Of a stretch of 64,000 bases of DNA, positions 10,074 through 21,415 are shown in pieces (positions within the stretch are counted from its first letter, which is position 1; every line of letters begins with the position of its first letter). Below the pieces are notes generated by a model, which did not search any database, was not told where the DNA came from, and worked only from the letters and a program-made list of their open reading frames with translations. Source of the stretch: Melastoma dodecandrum (lineage: Eukaryota; Streptophyta; Magnoliopsida; Myrtales; Melastomataceae). The stretch spans positions 5,084,001 to 5,148,000 of the forward strand of contig JARUPY010000538.1 in assembly GCA_029817715.1 (NCBI GenBank), in the 5' to 3' direction. Both the position numbers and the translations under genes were made by a program.

Positions 10074-12097
10074 CTTCACATTTCCTTTGGAGCTTTCCTC
10101 CTTAGGATTTGTCATCCTCTCTTGAGGATCTTTCATCATGTCGCCTTTGGAGTTGGTGTTAGCCTTCTCCTTTGGATCTATCATCCCTTCCTAGAAACTT
10201 ATCTTCGCTTTACCCATAGAATTGGTCGAGTCCTTTTCCTCTGGCTGAGCTATCCCTTTCTGGGAATCAACTTTCGCTTTTTCTTTAGAGTTTGCCGAAG
10301 CTTTCTCTTTTGGATTAGCCATCCCTTCTGGGAATCTGTTTTCGCTTCTCCCTCAGAGTCGGTAATAACCTTCTTCTTGAGATTGGCCACTCCCTTTTGG
10401 GAGTTCGCAGCTTTCAGCTTACTTGGACATTCGAAAGATCTATGTCCAGGTCGCTTACACTGCCAGCAGAGAGCTGCTTTCATTCCTGAAACAGAACCAA
10501 CATCACTATGCTCACTCTCTTTCTTATTGGAACATACCTTCTTGGAGTGCCCCTCCTACTTGCATCCCCAGCAAATCTTCCTCTTCACGGCTGGATTCAT
10601 CTGGAAATTCCCTAGAGAGAGAGTCGGTTATTATGTTTTGTCTGAAGAAATGTATTCGACATCGAATTTATAATAGTTAAACCACTCTTGCAACCTCAAA
10701 AGTCCAGTCTGCCTAGCCTCCTTGAGGTTCAGACTCATGAACCGTCTTACGTAGGTCGAGTCAGAATGCAGTAAAAAGTTTTTAGGTGCCAAAAAGATGT
10801 AAAAAGCCTTTATTCCATTTTTTAAAGCCGATACTTCTTTTTCGTGTATCGGGTATCGGAGTTCGTACCCCTTAAAACTACCCGACCAATACTTACAAAC
10901 GGGTTCCGGCCTTCTTCTTTTAATTTTCAGAACAGCCCCCCAGAACTCGTTAGAAGCATCAATCTCCAGGACTAACTCATCCTTATCAAAAGGTAAGGCA
11001 AGTTGCGGTAAATTTTTAACCTTTTCCTTAATCCTCTGAATAGCCTGAGTATCCTCATCTTCCCATGACCAAGGATTAGTAGAAGATATCTTCTTTGAAA
11101 TCCTCCCTAAATCTTGGGAAAGATCTTTCACAAACTTTCTAGCATTGTTAATAAATCCGCAGAATCTTTGGACTTGCTTCCGATCCTCAAGTCTGTTAGG
11201 AAAATCAACAATTTTCTCGGCAATATGACTTTGTAATTTAATCTTTCCTTTTTTAATTTCCATGCCTAGAAAATTAACTGACTCCTTAAACCATTTTATC
11301 TTTCTTTCAGATAGAATCACGCCTTCCTGTCGGAAAACATCAGTCACCTTATCAAGATGCCTCATGTGATCGTCCTCATTTTGACTGTAGACTAGCACAT
11401 CGTCTATGTAGACCGCATAAAATTTTCGGACCTGCTTGAAAGCATTATCCATTTTGCGCTGAAAGACGCCTGGAGCATTCTTCAGGCTGAACGACATAAC
11501 CAGCCATTCAAACATTCCTCACGGAGCATTAAAAGCAGTTAGAGGAACCGAATCTTCTTCCATCTTGACTTGCAAGTAACCACTTTTCAAGTCAAATGTG
11601 GAAAAGAATTTTCGTTGGCTCAAACTAATTCTATCAATCAGATCTCCTGCAATAGGAATCTTATAGCCATCATCTTTGATAGCTTTGTTAAGCTGACGAT
11701 AGTCTATAACCATTCGTGTTTTGCCTCGCACCTGCTCGGCATGGCTTATTACCATAAAGGCAGGACTAGAATATGGACTGTAACTAGCTTTAATCAAGCC
11801 TTTTCCAAGCAACTCAGGAATCTGTTTGTCAAATTCCTCAACCATTTCAGCCGTGTATGTAATATTTCTGGCTCTTATAATGGTTCCGAGATCTTTCAAA
11901 TCGAGTCTAGCCTTGAGGCCATTTGGACTCCACAATTTTAATGGATCTTCACTAAAATTGTCAGCAAGTTCTATAAGGAACTTATCCCATTTTGTTCCTG
12001 TTAACTGTACTGCCCTGTACGCTTCTCGTTTGGGAAACAAGTCGTCATACCAGTTAGAACTTCTGGTATTCGTTTGAGAAAACAGAGTTGCACCCAT
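10074..12097 (-). pseudogene. EPRV copy 1 reverse transcriptase/RNase H with zinc-knuckle and Lys-rich tail
   Basis: The RT frame starts at an ATG (12097) that overlaps the end of the protease frame, as in copy 2. The RT core keeps the YIDD active-site motif in the piece 10631-11515. An in-frame stop at 11519-11521 and a one-base loss near 10640, at the end of RNase H, break the gene. Downstream, a knuckle CWQCKRPGHRSFEC and a Lys/Pro/Glu-rich linker of repeated ~23-residue units lead towards the next ORF; the linker also contains frameshifts. It cannot make an active enzyme. Confidence 0.85.
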
Positions 12098-14076
12098 TGA
12101 TCATTTCGTTTTCTTCCAGCAGTGTATCATCACGCTGTGCTCGCACTCTGAAAGCTTTTTCACATGGCGAATCACCACAGTACTCTGTCCTTTTTACCGG
12201 ATAGAACCCAAATTTTAACCTTAATTTAGTCTCTTGTAGAGTACTGATTTTCACACCACCAATGAAAATGTCATGGACATCTTGCACAAAAGGAAGATTT
12301 TCCTTTTATCCCTTAAGAAAAGCATTACCAAGAATGATAAAGGATATGCAAGCATATCTTTAATGACGAATTTCTGTCCGCCAATAAAGACAAGCACATT
12401 ACTGGCCTCGTGGCTAACAATTGTTGCCATTCCATCAACATTAACCATATAGATGGGTTTTTGCATTGGTTCCCACCACTCATCTAGTAAAGCATTGAGC
12501 TTAGCACAACTTATGCTACACCACCCAGTTTCTATCAAGGTATTTAGAGAATACTCATAGTATTCAAGAAATTTGAAAGTTAGAGCAACATATGTGCTCA
12601 GTTCTTCCATCCTCACACTAAACCCCGTGTGTCTTGATACTTATTGGGATGGTTCTATCATCCTCCAGATTTCGTCTACCGAGTATACCTCTGCTTGGCT
12701 ATTTGCTCAATAACCTTACAGACTTCAGGAATATTGGATAAATAATTATCTGGATAGGTAACTTTCATCATCCTTATTGATTCCTCTCTCGGTTGGTCTA
12801 CTGGGTCTTCATAGACTGGTAATGATACTTGTCTATATCCCACGATCATTCCCATATGTTGGGACGGGGCTCTAAAATCGACAAACCTTCGAGACATTTC
12901 CTCTATCAGCGGAGGAGCAGACACTTCTGCTGCTTGAGACATAATTATGTCTTATCCTACATCGCTTACCCTCGAGGAAATTTCAGAGAGCGTATGAGTT
13001 CTTGGTTCTCTTAGAAATGGGATTCTCACAGGCAAATGCCTATCAGTTCTAGAGTTACTAGCCGACGGTTCTCCCAACATTAAAGTAATCTCATTACCTC
13101 TTTATCGGATATTCGCCGAACTAATCGGTCTAGAACTACTACCAGGTTCAGTCATAACCCACCTTCTTGGCCAGGTTAACTCCAATGGGTTTAACTCTCA
13201 CCTATGAAATTGTTGATAGTTATGATGACCTTCTTCGAACAACTCAGTAAGTCTTGAGATGTTCTTCACACCAGGACTAGTGGTATTTACCAGTCGGTAT
13301 ATTAACCTAGTGTGATACGCCAAAAACTTGGCCTAGGGATTCATTCTATCCATATTCATTGATTTAATCCTTAAAGTCAATGAATTCCCCAAACAACAAC
13401 GATCGTTCAGGGCCATCATGAAATTTGGATGGACTTGGAACCATACAAGACCATGTGCAAGGTTTGCCTGTATCCCTGATATCAGCTGATATTTGAATTC
13501 TCGCCATCTTTTATCGATCACAGCTGCTACTACAGGACTATCCACTGGAAGGTGGAATAGCGGAACTAATCCTACCTGGATCAACCCAATGTTTATATAG
13601 TTATATATACCTCTCGTACGTTGCATGGATTTCCTAATGCATTGTACGTTTAATAATGGGATATCCAGATTCTCAATTTCCGTGCTTGTAACTTGATCCA
13701 TTGCCTCTGACTGTGAGATGTCTATTATGGATATAAAACTAAACCTCGAAACATTATAGACTTCTCTTACGTTAATGTTTGGAAACCTCCATTCCATAAT
13801 AGATTGGGATGGATCTTCGTACTGGTGAGATTCTTCCAGTACCTGATTTGTTGTTTTCAGAGGAACCAACTCATCACCATCTCCATTATGCTCTGCTCTG
13901 ATCATGAATAGATGCGCAGTCTAGAGATCAGAATCTTCTTCTGAGTCTGTGTCGTAATTTGACATAATTTCATAGATTAATTCTACTTCCAAGTCTAAGT
14001 CAGAAATTTCCTGCTCGTCTATTGGTTCATAAGCCAAGACTTCCTCCTCATAACTCCTGTCATCTAAAAATATCAT
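12054..14076 (-). pseudogene. EPRV copy 1 movement protein fused to aspartic protease, broken
   Basis: The ATG at 14076 directly follows the coat-protein stop TAG and is in the same frame. A nonsense codon lies at 13921-13923. The 30K-type movement core is in 13333-13905 (e.g. IGLIQVGLVPLFHLP). The segment 12676-12942 reads without a break from the movement-protein tail into the start of the protease region, the best evidence that the two are one protein. The frame is then lost near 12675. The protease active site is altered: the Asp codon reads Glu (12530-12532) and one residue is inserted next to it, so this copy is catalytically dead. The frame ends at about 12054. Confidence 0.75.
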
Positions 14077-15633
14077 CTAGAGTCTTTCTCTCCTTTGATT
14101 CTTCTGAGGACAAGTATCCGCCTTGTGGGCTTTTGACCCACAAAACCAGGAGCAATTGCAACTACTCAATGGTTTTCTTTTAGGACACTTAGGTTCTCTA
14201 CCATGCTTTCGCTTAAAGGCATCAATCCCTTCTTTATCCTTAAGGTTATCTCGTATCCTTACAAACATTTTGTGTTTATAAGCAGGACCTCTCATTTGCT
14301 TGTTTTGGAGATCCTTTCTTGGCTAGACTTTCCTCTTATTATATCCAATAAAATTCTTTTTTTTAGGAAAGTTTCTTGTTCTCATTGATTCTCCTGGAGT
14401 ATCACATTCGTACTTCCTAGGTACATACTCAATCTGAGAACAACAGTTCTTGTTTAGGTATGGAAGCTTTTTAGCTGCTTCCTTCACCAGGAACTCAGTA
14501 CACGCTTTTCTCATCGCGTGCTTGACTGCCTGAATCTTTTCTCCGAGTCAAGGAACAATCTTTTCCTCACTCAGAAGTAATTCATAGGCCTTTTGCGCCA
14601 CCTCTGGTCAGGGCACTGGAGGTTTTGCAAAAAAGGTTCTCAATATGAACTGTTGTGAAACTACGTACAAATTGTAGTAATACTTCTAGAATTCACAAAC
14701 ATAGTTGTCCAACAGACACATATTGCAGATCTATAATTTAACTAGAGCGGTTAAAGACTGCTCTTTTTCTACTGTTTCAGTATCCGCAATAATTGCTAAT
14801 ACACCATCAATGGTCAGCGCTTGATCTATCTTTTCTTTGATGTCCATGTGAGCCACCAAAGATTTCCAGTATTTCTGCGCCGTGCCCATGAGGGCTACTG
14901 CTACACATAATTCATAAACTGATCCGGATGATAATATCCCAGCAAATGCAGTCATTCAAATCAGTGATAGCCACTCATCTATCCTCTCGGATACGTGCTT
15001 CTCACAATCAATATCTAGAAAAGCAACATGAGTAATTATTGGCTTCAGGACATTATCCCTTGGAATAAATTCCGGTTTGGTTCTATGGGGATAATCCGGC
15101 CTGTAAACCTCCCTTTTCGCAGTAACCAGCTCATTAAACGTTATATTGTCTAAATGAACTGAAGTTTCTTCTACTAGACCTAAGGCTTTCCTCGGGTCTT
15201 TTGCCAACTCCCCACTGTAGGAGTTCAAATTTTCATTTCGCTTTCGTTGGTCTAAGATGTAAGGAGCAACTGATTTCTTATACATCTCATCCACACTCTT
15301 GTCTTGATCCTATTTGAAATTTCTTGCTCTCAGTTTTAATTTTTCAACTAGTTTTCCCGAAGTAATTTCCAGTCCAGAAGTCGCCTCTGTATCGGGCCTT
15401 TTTAAACTTCTTTCATGCTCAATAGAGTCTAACATCTTGTTTATTATAGAGCCTACTTACTGAGCAAGATAGTTTCGGCTCTCAAGATTTTCAGTACTTC
15501 ATTGAATAGTTAACTGCGTTAAAATATCATTTATACTTTTACTAATTTCATAGGGAGCCATTCTAGACTGTGACGAACCCAAACTTGAAGGAGTTTCAGA
15601 AGGATTTCCCGAAGAATTTCCTTCTCCAGCCAT
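14077..15633 (-). pseudogene. EPRV copy 1 coat protein, broken
   Basis: It starts with ATG at 15633 and ends with TAG at 14077-14079. Several in-frame stops occur (for example 14956-14958 and 14731-14733, and more in the first 110 codons), and about 11 codons near 14770 are missing relative to copy 2. The C-terminal part is basic and carries a CCHC zinc finger, CWFCGSKAHKADTC in the other copy and CSWFCGSKAHKADTC here, typical of caulimovirid coat proteins that bind nucleic acid. Confidence 0.8.
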
Positions 15634-15867
15634 TTCGGGACCTAATTAAACTGTTTTCAAAATTTTGGGCTTGACAAAAAATTTGAGAAAGACAAAATAG
15701 GAGAAAGTGCCGTAAAGGGGTAATTTGTAAACTTACTACCCTAAAGGCCAAAATATTTTCTTCACCTACTGTAAAAGGGAAGTAGCCTATGATATGTGTA
15801 ATATTTTACAAGTGTATGTGGAGGAGGCGGGATGAGAATACTCGCTCCTTCTTTGAATTTAGGAAAT

Positions 15868-16097
15868 GGAGGTCGACCTGGATCTAGATGACGACGATTT
15901 GCCGCCGAGGAGGAGGGATGACGGAAGAGAGGGATAAGGTTGCTTGCCGATTCGATAAAGAGGTTCAGTGAGGTGTACGAGATGATGATGGAGAGTAGCA
16001 AAAGGGTGCAGATGAAGCCACTGAGAAAATTGAAGGCAGATTTCCTGCAGGAGCTGGAGTTGCAGAAGAATGAGATAGTGGACAGAGCTAACGCCTG
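15868..16097 (+). pseudogene. Remnant of a trihelix (ASIL-like) transcription factor
   Basis: After an acidic start (MEVDLDLDDDD) that ends in a stop, a second frame (about 15934-16097) reads LLADSIKRFSEVYE, then a region with SSKRVQM, then FLQELELQKNEIVDRA. This is the pattern of the C-terminal coiled coil of trihelix SANT-like factors of the ASIL type. No trihelix DNA-binding domain is left and the frames are shifted, so it is a fragment. It lies between the EPRV edge and the MBF1c promoter. The family call is from memory and moderate. Confidence 0.45.
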
Positions 16098-16255
16098 AGA
16101 CCGCGAGAATAAAAGCTAAGGGTGGTGAGAGCGATGACACTGGACTGCTTTGGAAAGGCCCATTTTAGAACATCCCACCGGCTTCTTTGATCCCTTCCTT
16201 GCCCGCAAATCTTCTTCCCATATAACTTGGTCGTTACTCAAACGCACCTCCCAAG

Positions 16256-16338
16256 TTCTCGAACTTTCCATTACTTATTCATCTCTTTGGACAACCTCCG
16301 AACCTTCCAGACATCCCCAAAAACCCCCCCTATAAATA
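16256..16338 (+). promoter_or_regulatory. MBF1c promoter: heat-shock elements and TATA box
   Basis: A perfect three-part heat-shock element, TTCtcGAActTTC, lies at 16256-16268. A weaker one (GAAccTTCcaGA) starts at 16300. The TATA box TATAAATA is at 16331-16338, about 100 bp before the ATG. MBF1c genes are known targets of heat-shock factors, so this arrangement predicts strong heat induction. Confidence 0.75.
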
Positions 16339-16433
16339 GAGCATTTCCGAACCTTTCCCTTCCAGATCAATCCTTCGAATTCATTTGTCATTGCTTCCGA
16401 ATCAGCGGTTATTTCGTGTCCATCTATCTGAAA

Positions 16434-16880
16434 ATGCCCAGCAGATACCCGGGAGCCATCACCCAGGATTGGGACGCGGTCGTCCTCCGGAAGTCCAACC
16501 CCAAGTCCCAGGAACTCCGCGGCCCCAAGGCCGTCAACCAGGCGCTTCGCTCAGGAGCTCCTGTACAGACCATCAAGAAGTTCGACGCGGGATCCAACAA
16601 GAAGTCCTCCGCTGCGGCCCCAGCCGTGAACCCCAGGAAGCTAAACGAGGGCACCGAGCCTGCTGCGCTCGACAGGGTACCCCCGGAGGTGAGGCTGGCG
16701 ATACAGAAGGCAAGGCTGGAGAAAAAGATGAGCCAGGCGGAGCTTGGGAAGCTGATAAATGAACAGCCGAAGGTCGTGCAGGAGTATGAGAACGGGAAGG
16801 CGGTCCTGAACCAGGCCGTGCTTGCCAAGATGGAGAGGGAATTAGGAGTGAAGCTAAGGGGTAAGGGCGTGGGCAAGTGA
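16434..16880 (+). CDS. MBF1C: Multiprotein-bridging factor 1c, transcriptional coactivator
   Basis: This intronless gene of 148 aa has the family's usual length. The N-terminal MBF1 domain (from MPSRYPGAITQDWD to about residue 70) is followed by a Cro/C1-type helix-turn-helix from about residue 85 (RLAIQKARLEKKMSQAELGK ... QEYENGKAVLNQAVLAKMER) and the basic end VKLRGKGVGK. MBF1 links activators to TBP; in plants the MBF1c form acts in heat and stress tolerance. The ATG at 16434 is chosen because the MPSR start is typical and TATA and heat-shock elements lie at the right distance; an upstream in-frame ATG at 16227 would lie before the TATA box. Confidence 0.95.
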   Translation: MPSRYPGAITQDWDAVVLRKSNPKSQELRGPKAVNQALRSGAPVQTIKKFDAGSNKKSSAAAPAVNPRKLNEGTEPAALDRVPPEVRLAIQKARLEKKMSQAELGKLINEQPKVVQEYENGKAVLNQAVLAKMERELGVKLRGKGVGK

Positions 16881-17821
16881 AGGTCTGCTCCCTGGAATTC
16901 GATGTGCGTTGTGTCTTGGAACGATCACAATTTTCTACCGAGAAGGTCGTCGTTCGGTTGGACTGGCTTGAATTGTGAGCAAATATGTAAAGATGGAGCT
17001 GATGCAGAGAAAGGGAAGAAAAGGAGGATGTTCTGGTTTAATGAAGAGGAGCTCGATCTGCATTAAAAGAAGCCAAGCCGAAGGAAGCAGATAGTTGCAT
17101 TAACATTAGGCCTAAAGCTTTATTGTTCTATAATTAGAAGGGTAAAAGAGTAATATCTCATTTGGTTAACAACGTGCAGTGCAGCACACCTTGGATGTAC
17201 GTCGGAATCATTTTGCTTTCTGGTTGTTGGGTTGGTTTTCTGGAAAATGGATAAGGGTTTGAGGTTTGGATTGAAGAAGATGGAGTTACTTACCGTCGTC
17301 GTCTGAACCAAACCTTCATGAATAAGATATGACCCGTGAGGCTGAAACCCTTGTAGAACTTTCATAAAAATTCGGATAAATGATATTGGGCTGGGAGGTC
17401 TTGTAGAAAATGAAATGAAAGATGGGCTATTCTTGATATATGTACCTAGGAAGGATAAGGATGTAACAAGGTACGGATCACCAAAGTCAGAAGGCTGATT
17501 TTTTACCTAGAAACGACGCCAAATTGTACAAGTACATGCTCCTTTCGGAGAACTAAGAAACAGCATTTTAGGGGGCGAAAGGGGTCACATTTGAAAGCCA
17601 TGAGCAGTTTCTTGTGACCATCGAGGAAGATACGCCCATGAATTCATCTCGACAGTAGTAACGAGGAATACATGATGCATGGACTTGGAGGATTCCTATT
17701 CCTTTCTTGATACAATCAAGATTCTTTCGAAATGATAGGGCTTAACTGCGTGTGAATGAAACGCCAAGAAGACATAGTGCACAACAACAGGGGAAAAGTA
17801 GGAGGGAGGGGGCAGCACTTT
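16881..17821. other. Convergent 3' flanks of MBF1c and the IST1-like gene
   Basis: The stretch contains 3' untranslated sequence of two genes that face each other. No ORF with recognisable content and no clear repeat was seen. Confidence 0.5.
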
Positions 17822-20354
17822 TCAGCTCCCCCGAAGGGAGGCTAGTCGAGCAGCCAGATCATCGTACTCCGGTAGCTTCGGATGCACATGCCGCGCGGGC
17901 TCAAATGAAGCTGCTCTGTTAAATTTCTTGGCTGGCGTCGCTGGTTCTGTCGCCTGTTGGTGAGGGAGGGAAAGGGATCGTGGAGGTTGTGGAACCTCCA
18001 TGTCGTCTTCATCATCGGGTTTTGACGAATTACCTTCGATTGCAAGCTCGCGATGACCTCGACCCTTTCTCCTTAATTGTCCTGGTTCATAGCTCGACGA
18101 TTTCTTACTGTAATGCATCAGAAGCCGGTCTATGATCCTTTCCTCCTCATCGTTCTCTACGCGTTCATCGTTGAACAAAACCTGCAAGCCTTTTCTCGAT
18201 TCTTCCCTTCTCCTGCTGCTCCTAGAGGTTCTTCTTCCAGATTCGGCATCTTCATGACTGGACTCGTCGAAAATAGGACAGGGTTTGGAGCATCTCTTCC
18301 TTATTGATTTGGGTCTCGGAAGAAAATGTCCAGCAGCATCATCTTCAAACCTAAATCCCTCACCGTTACCAAGGGCAGTCACCTTCTCTGGATTCCCATC
18401 TCTTTTGCCATCAACTGTATTGTCTGACACTGCTTGAATTTCACCAAAATGTGGACTTTTGGGGATGGAAGTGATCTTATGGTGTCCATTGACATTATTG
18501 CGGGGAGTCAAATTGCCGATGTCTTCACATTCTCTCTCTTTAATGGGTTTGCCACTAGGTTTGACATAAGGCGGAGGGAACCCATTCTTGTACTGGGGCC
18601 TTTTCGCTTCTTCCCCAATAGCTCTTCCAAGAGCCTGGGCAGCCCCCAGTAATGCAGCACCAGGGTGAATTGTACTGTTAACCTCACGCTTCAAGAATAG
18701 CCCGGCAGGATCGGATGTTCCCTCCTCATAAGGGGACACATTTCCCTTGGAGCCCCTTTCCGAATGATATTTCTCCCAACCTGTACGCTCCTTCGATCTT
18801 CCATCTCCACCATCGCGGCTTTTACCAGCACGTGAAGTTCCTGATCTGTCGGTCTCAGATGGATTTTCTTCCCTCTGGCCTTTTTCATATGTGTGGACAG
18901 GAATTTCTTTCGGCTTGGCACTGTTATTCTCAATCTTCCTGAAGATGCTAGCACTCTCCTCATTCACAACACCATGCCGGTTTCCTGACAATTCAGCTTT
19001 CTGATGACGATCAAGAATGCCATTATATCTCCTAAAGCTCTCGTGTTCCTTGTTGGAGTGGAAGTTCTGATCATCAGACTCTCCAAGCCTTTGCTTCAGA
19101 GAAACTTCAGGAGACTTCTTTTCTTGTATAGATTTGTTGTCACGTTTCTCATCATTACGACAGACAGGGTGCAAACCGTAATGTCTAGGATTGCCCTACA
19201 TGGTAAAGATCAAACAGTTACGGCTGACAAGAAAGTGACCTGTACTAGAAGCTCTTATTAGTTCCAATATCCGCATTGCTTGAAGTGAAGAAGTTGACAA
19301 AACACGGGATCTACCTGTAAGGTTGAAGGGGGTCTAGCCATTCTCTTCTCAAATTCTTTGGCATCCCAGGATATCGAATACTCTAATGCGATATCCATCA
19401 TTAGCTTGATTTTCTTTTCCATAGTTGAGGGCTTGGCTGCCATCCTCTCGGAAAACTGAGTAAATTTCTCTCAAAGTCAACCGTGATGTCAAGTGATAGC
19501 AACTCAATAAACAACAATAGCCTGGCAGATTACCTCTTGATTAACAAAATAATCCAAAGAATTCCCATATCTCTCTTGGAATGCTTGCCTTAGGTCACGC
19601 AACTCGGGCAAATCAGAAAACCTCGCGGCTGCATACATCAGGGATGACACAGCCTCCCGACAGTTCTCCGGGCACTCACTGAGACAGAACAAAAGATGAA
19701 TGTGAGAAGAACACTGAGGAGCAGCAATATAAGAAAATCTTAAATCTCATACCCCGATTTTTGCATCAACGACAGCTGCTTCAGCAGGTATTCGCAACAC
19801 AGCTCAATGTAGAGGTAGCAAAACGAAAGCGTCAATTCCAACAGAAGTCCTTCCGCCTGTGTAGAGGAGAAAACGCTTCAGCGAAACCTTTTACGTACTC
19901 AATAACGCGAAAAAAAATATCCCAATCCTAACTCAAAACACTCCTAAAAAGCAGGTGCAGAACATCAAAATCACCCCACGACTAGGACTACACCCGTAAT
20001 GCCACCGCTCCAAAACAAGACTCCACATCACACAAAGAGCATTCAAGCAAAAATGAAGCGAATCTCGGTGTATTACCCGTTCGTACGCGTTGATGTCCAA
20101 GCCATTGGAGAGCAGATCGGCAATGTCCTTCTTCAGGAACTTCTCCGTCGCACCTCTCTTCCTCTGGATCACCTCGATCCTCGTCCTCGTGAGCTTAATC
20201 AGCGATTTGCTGCCACAAAAGGAAAAAAAAGAAGACACGACCACCGCAGAGTCAGCCACAGCGTACGCCTCGGCAAGCAGAAGTTGGTCAAAGAAACGAA
20301 GAAATCCACCGACCACTTGGAGGAGAATCCACGGCCGAGGATGCCGTCGAGCAT
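17822..20354 (-). CDS. IST1-like protein (ESCRT-III regulator), 6 exons, 645 aa
   Basis: Exons (minus strand order): 20314-20354, 20077-20209, 19753-19856, 19534-19678, 19315-19455, 17822-19195. All introns have GT-AG ends and the phases close. The N-terminal ~190 residues are the IST1/DUF292 domain: MLDGILGRGFSSK, KLTRTRIEVIQRKR, FLKKDIADLLSNGLD, ECPENCREAVSSLMYAAARF and ELRDLRQAFQERYG. IST1 proteins bind ESCRT-III subunits and the Vps4 ATPase to control sorting into multivesicular bodies. The long last exon is polar and low complexity and ends in YDDLAARLASLRGS, a short conserved tail of plant IST1-like proteins. The start is taken at the ATG giving the family's MLDG beginning. Confidence 0.92.
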
Positions 20355-21415
20355 CTCCGATATCCGTCGACTCGGCCGGCTCGTGACGAACTGGAGGAGG
20401 AGAGATAAGGAAGAGGTTGGAGAATGAGGACGACCGAGTGAGGCCCAGACGCCTCCCCTTTTCACTCCCCCAACACACCAGCTGGTCGGTGGCGTTGTAC
20501 AAGAATACGAAAATACCCTCGGGGCGATATTCGTAAACGGCTACGATTGAGGGGCGGGGAGGGGGGTCAAAGGCGAGGGGTAGTTTGGGGATAACGAGGG
20601 TTTCTCTGGGGAAACGAATCGTGGCCGTTGGGTGGTGGGGCCGGGGGGTGGCGGGGGAAGTAGTGGGGTTGGAGAAGAGAATTATGATATGAGTCAAAAC
20701 GAAACATTTGATGTCCCGCCTCCTTAATCAGAGAGAAAATTTAAGTAAGTTGGCTGTCAAGTCAACGTTTAATAATACTGGAATGGAGTTAATGGATCAT
20801 CATCGGGTAAACCTTCTAGTTCTACAAAGATTGATCCAGTTTTAGGTAGTGAATTGCTTTCCCATCCTCAATTTGGGTTTGCCAGTCCATATCAATTGGA
20901 GATCCATGAGTCCAATGAGACAAGTCTTTGATATCAGAGTTAGTTTCACCTTGACTTTTCTGTGCTCGAAGCTTGGTGTTGCAGCAACTATATGCTCCCC
21001 GCCAAGCCAAACAAGAATGTTCTAACACTTTGCGGGACCACGCACACGTGTCCGTGCCTGTGTCGACGGAGTTCGTCGGTTTGGTGTCGTTGTGCGAATG
21101 TTACACCATTACTAGACCAGCCAATGTACGCGCAAACTTGATCAGAAACCCTATTCCAACTCCCAACCATATTGTTCTTAAAGAGGGTCCATTTCCACCA
21201 CTGTCATCGTCTCATGGCTGTTTCATCTTCACGCCACATCCCTTAGCAACATTCGCTGTTAGAAGATGTGATATAAAAAGAGTCTCAAGTCCTTTAAGAC
21301 ATGGCCTTCTCTCGCAAGAGTTTCTTTCGTCGAAATGTCCTATAGATCCAGTTGAGAAGACGAAACGACATTGGGTTGAGCTGAGTTTACGGTTCGGTCT
21401 TCTCGTGATCGAGTA
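20355..21415. other. Divergent promoter region of the IST1-like and YUCCA genes
   Basis: No recognised gene; short ORFs here are unsupported. The part near 20450-20660 is G-rich on the plus strand. Promoter elements of the two divergent genes are expected here. Confidence 0.5.
21271..21280 (+). promoter_or_regulatory. Candidate TATA box of the YUCCA gene
   Basis: ATATAAAAAG lies 136 bp upstream of the ATG at 21416, a plausible distance for a short 5' leader. Confidence 0.5.

Larger units (their letters stand above)
7430..15720 (-). mobile_element. Endogenous pararetrovirus (Caulimoviridae), decayed unit-length copy 1
   Basis: Reading leftwards from 15.7 kb the order is coat protein, movement protein, protease, reverse transcriptase/RNase H, zinc knuckles and Lys-rich linker, a transactivator-position ORF, a TATA promoter, a small coiled-coil ORF and a tRNA-Met primer-binding site. 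The second copy at 42.95-51.4 kb has the same order and similar proteins, which confirms the layout. Every long ORF is broken here. No LTRs are present, as expected for pararetroviruses. Length (~8.3 kb) fits one viral genome. Coat-before-movement order is known in cavemo- and solendoviruses; genus placement is inference. Ends are approximate, taken where the similarity between copies stops. Confidence 0.85.

Noticed and set aside
16385..16876. Long frames overlapping MBF1c on both strands
   Set aside because: They are shadows of the GC-rich MBF1c coding sequence, whose protein is clearly recognised.
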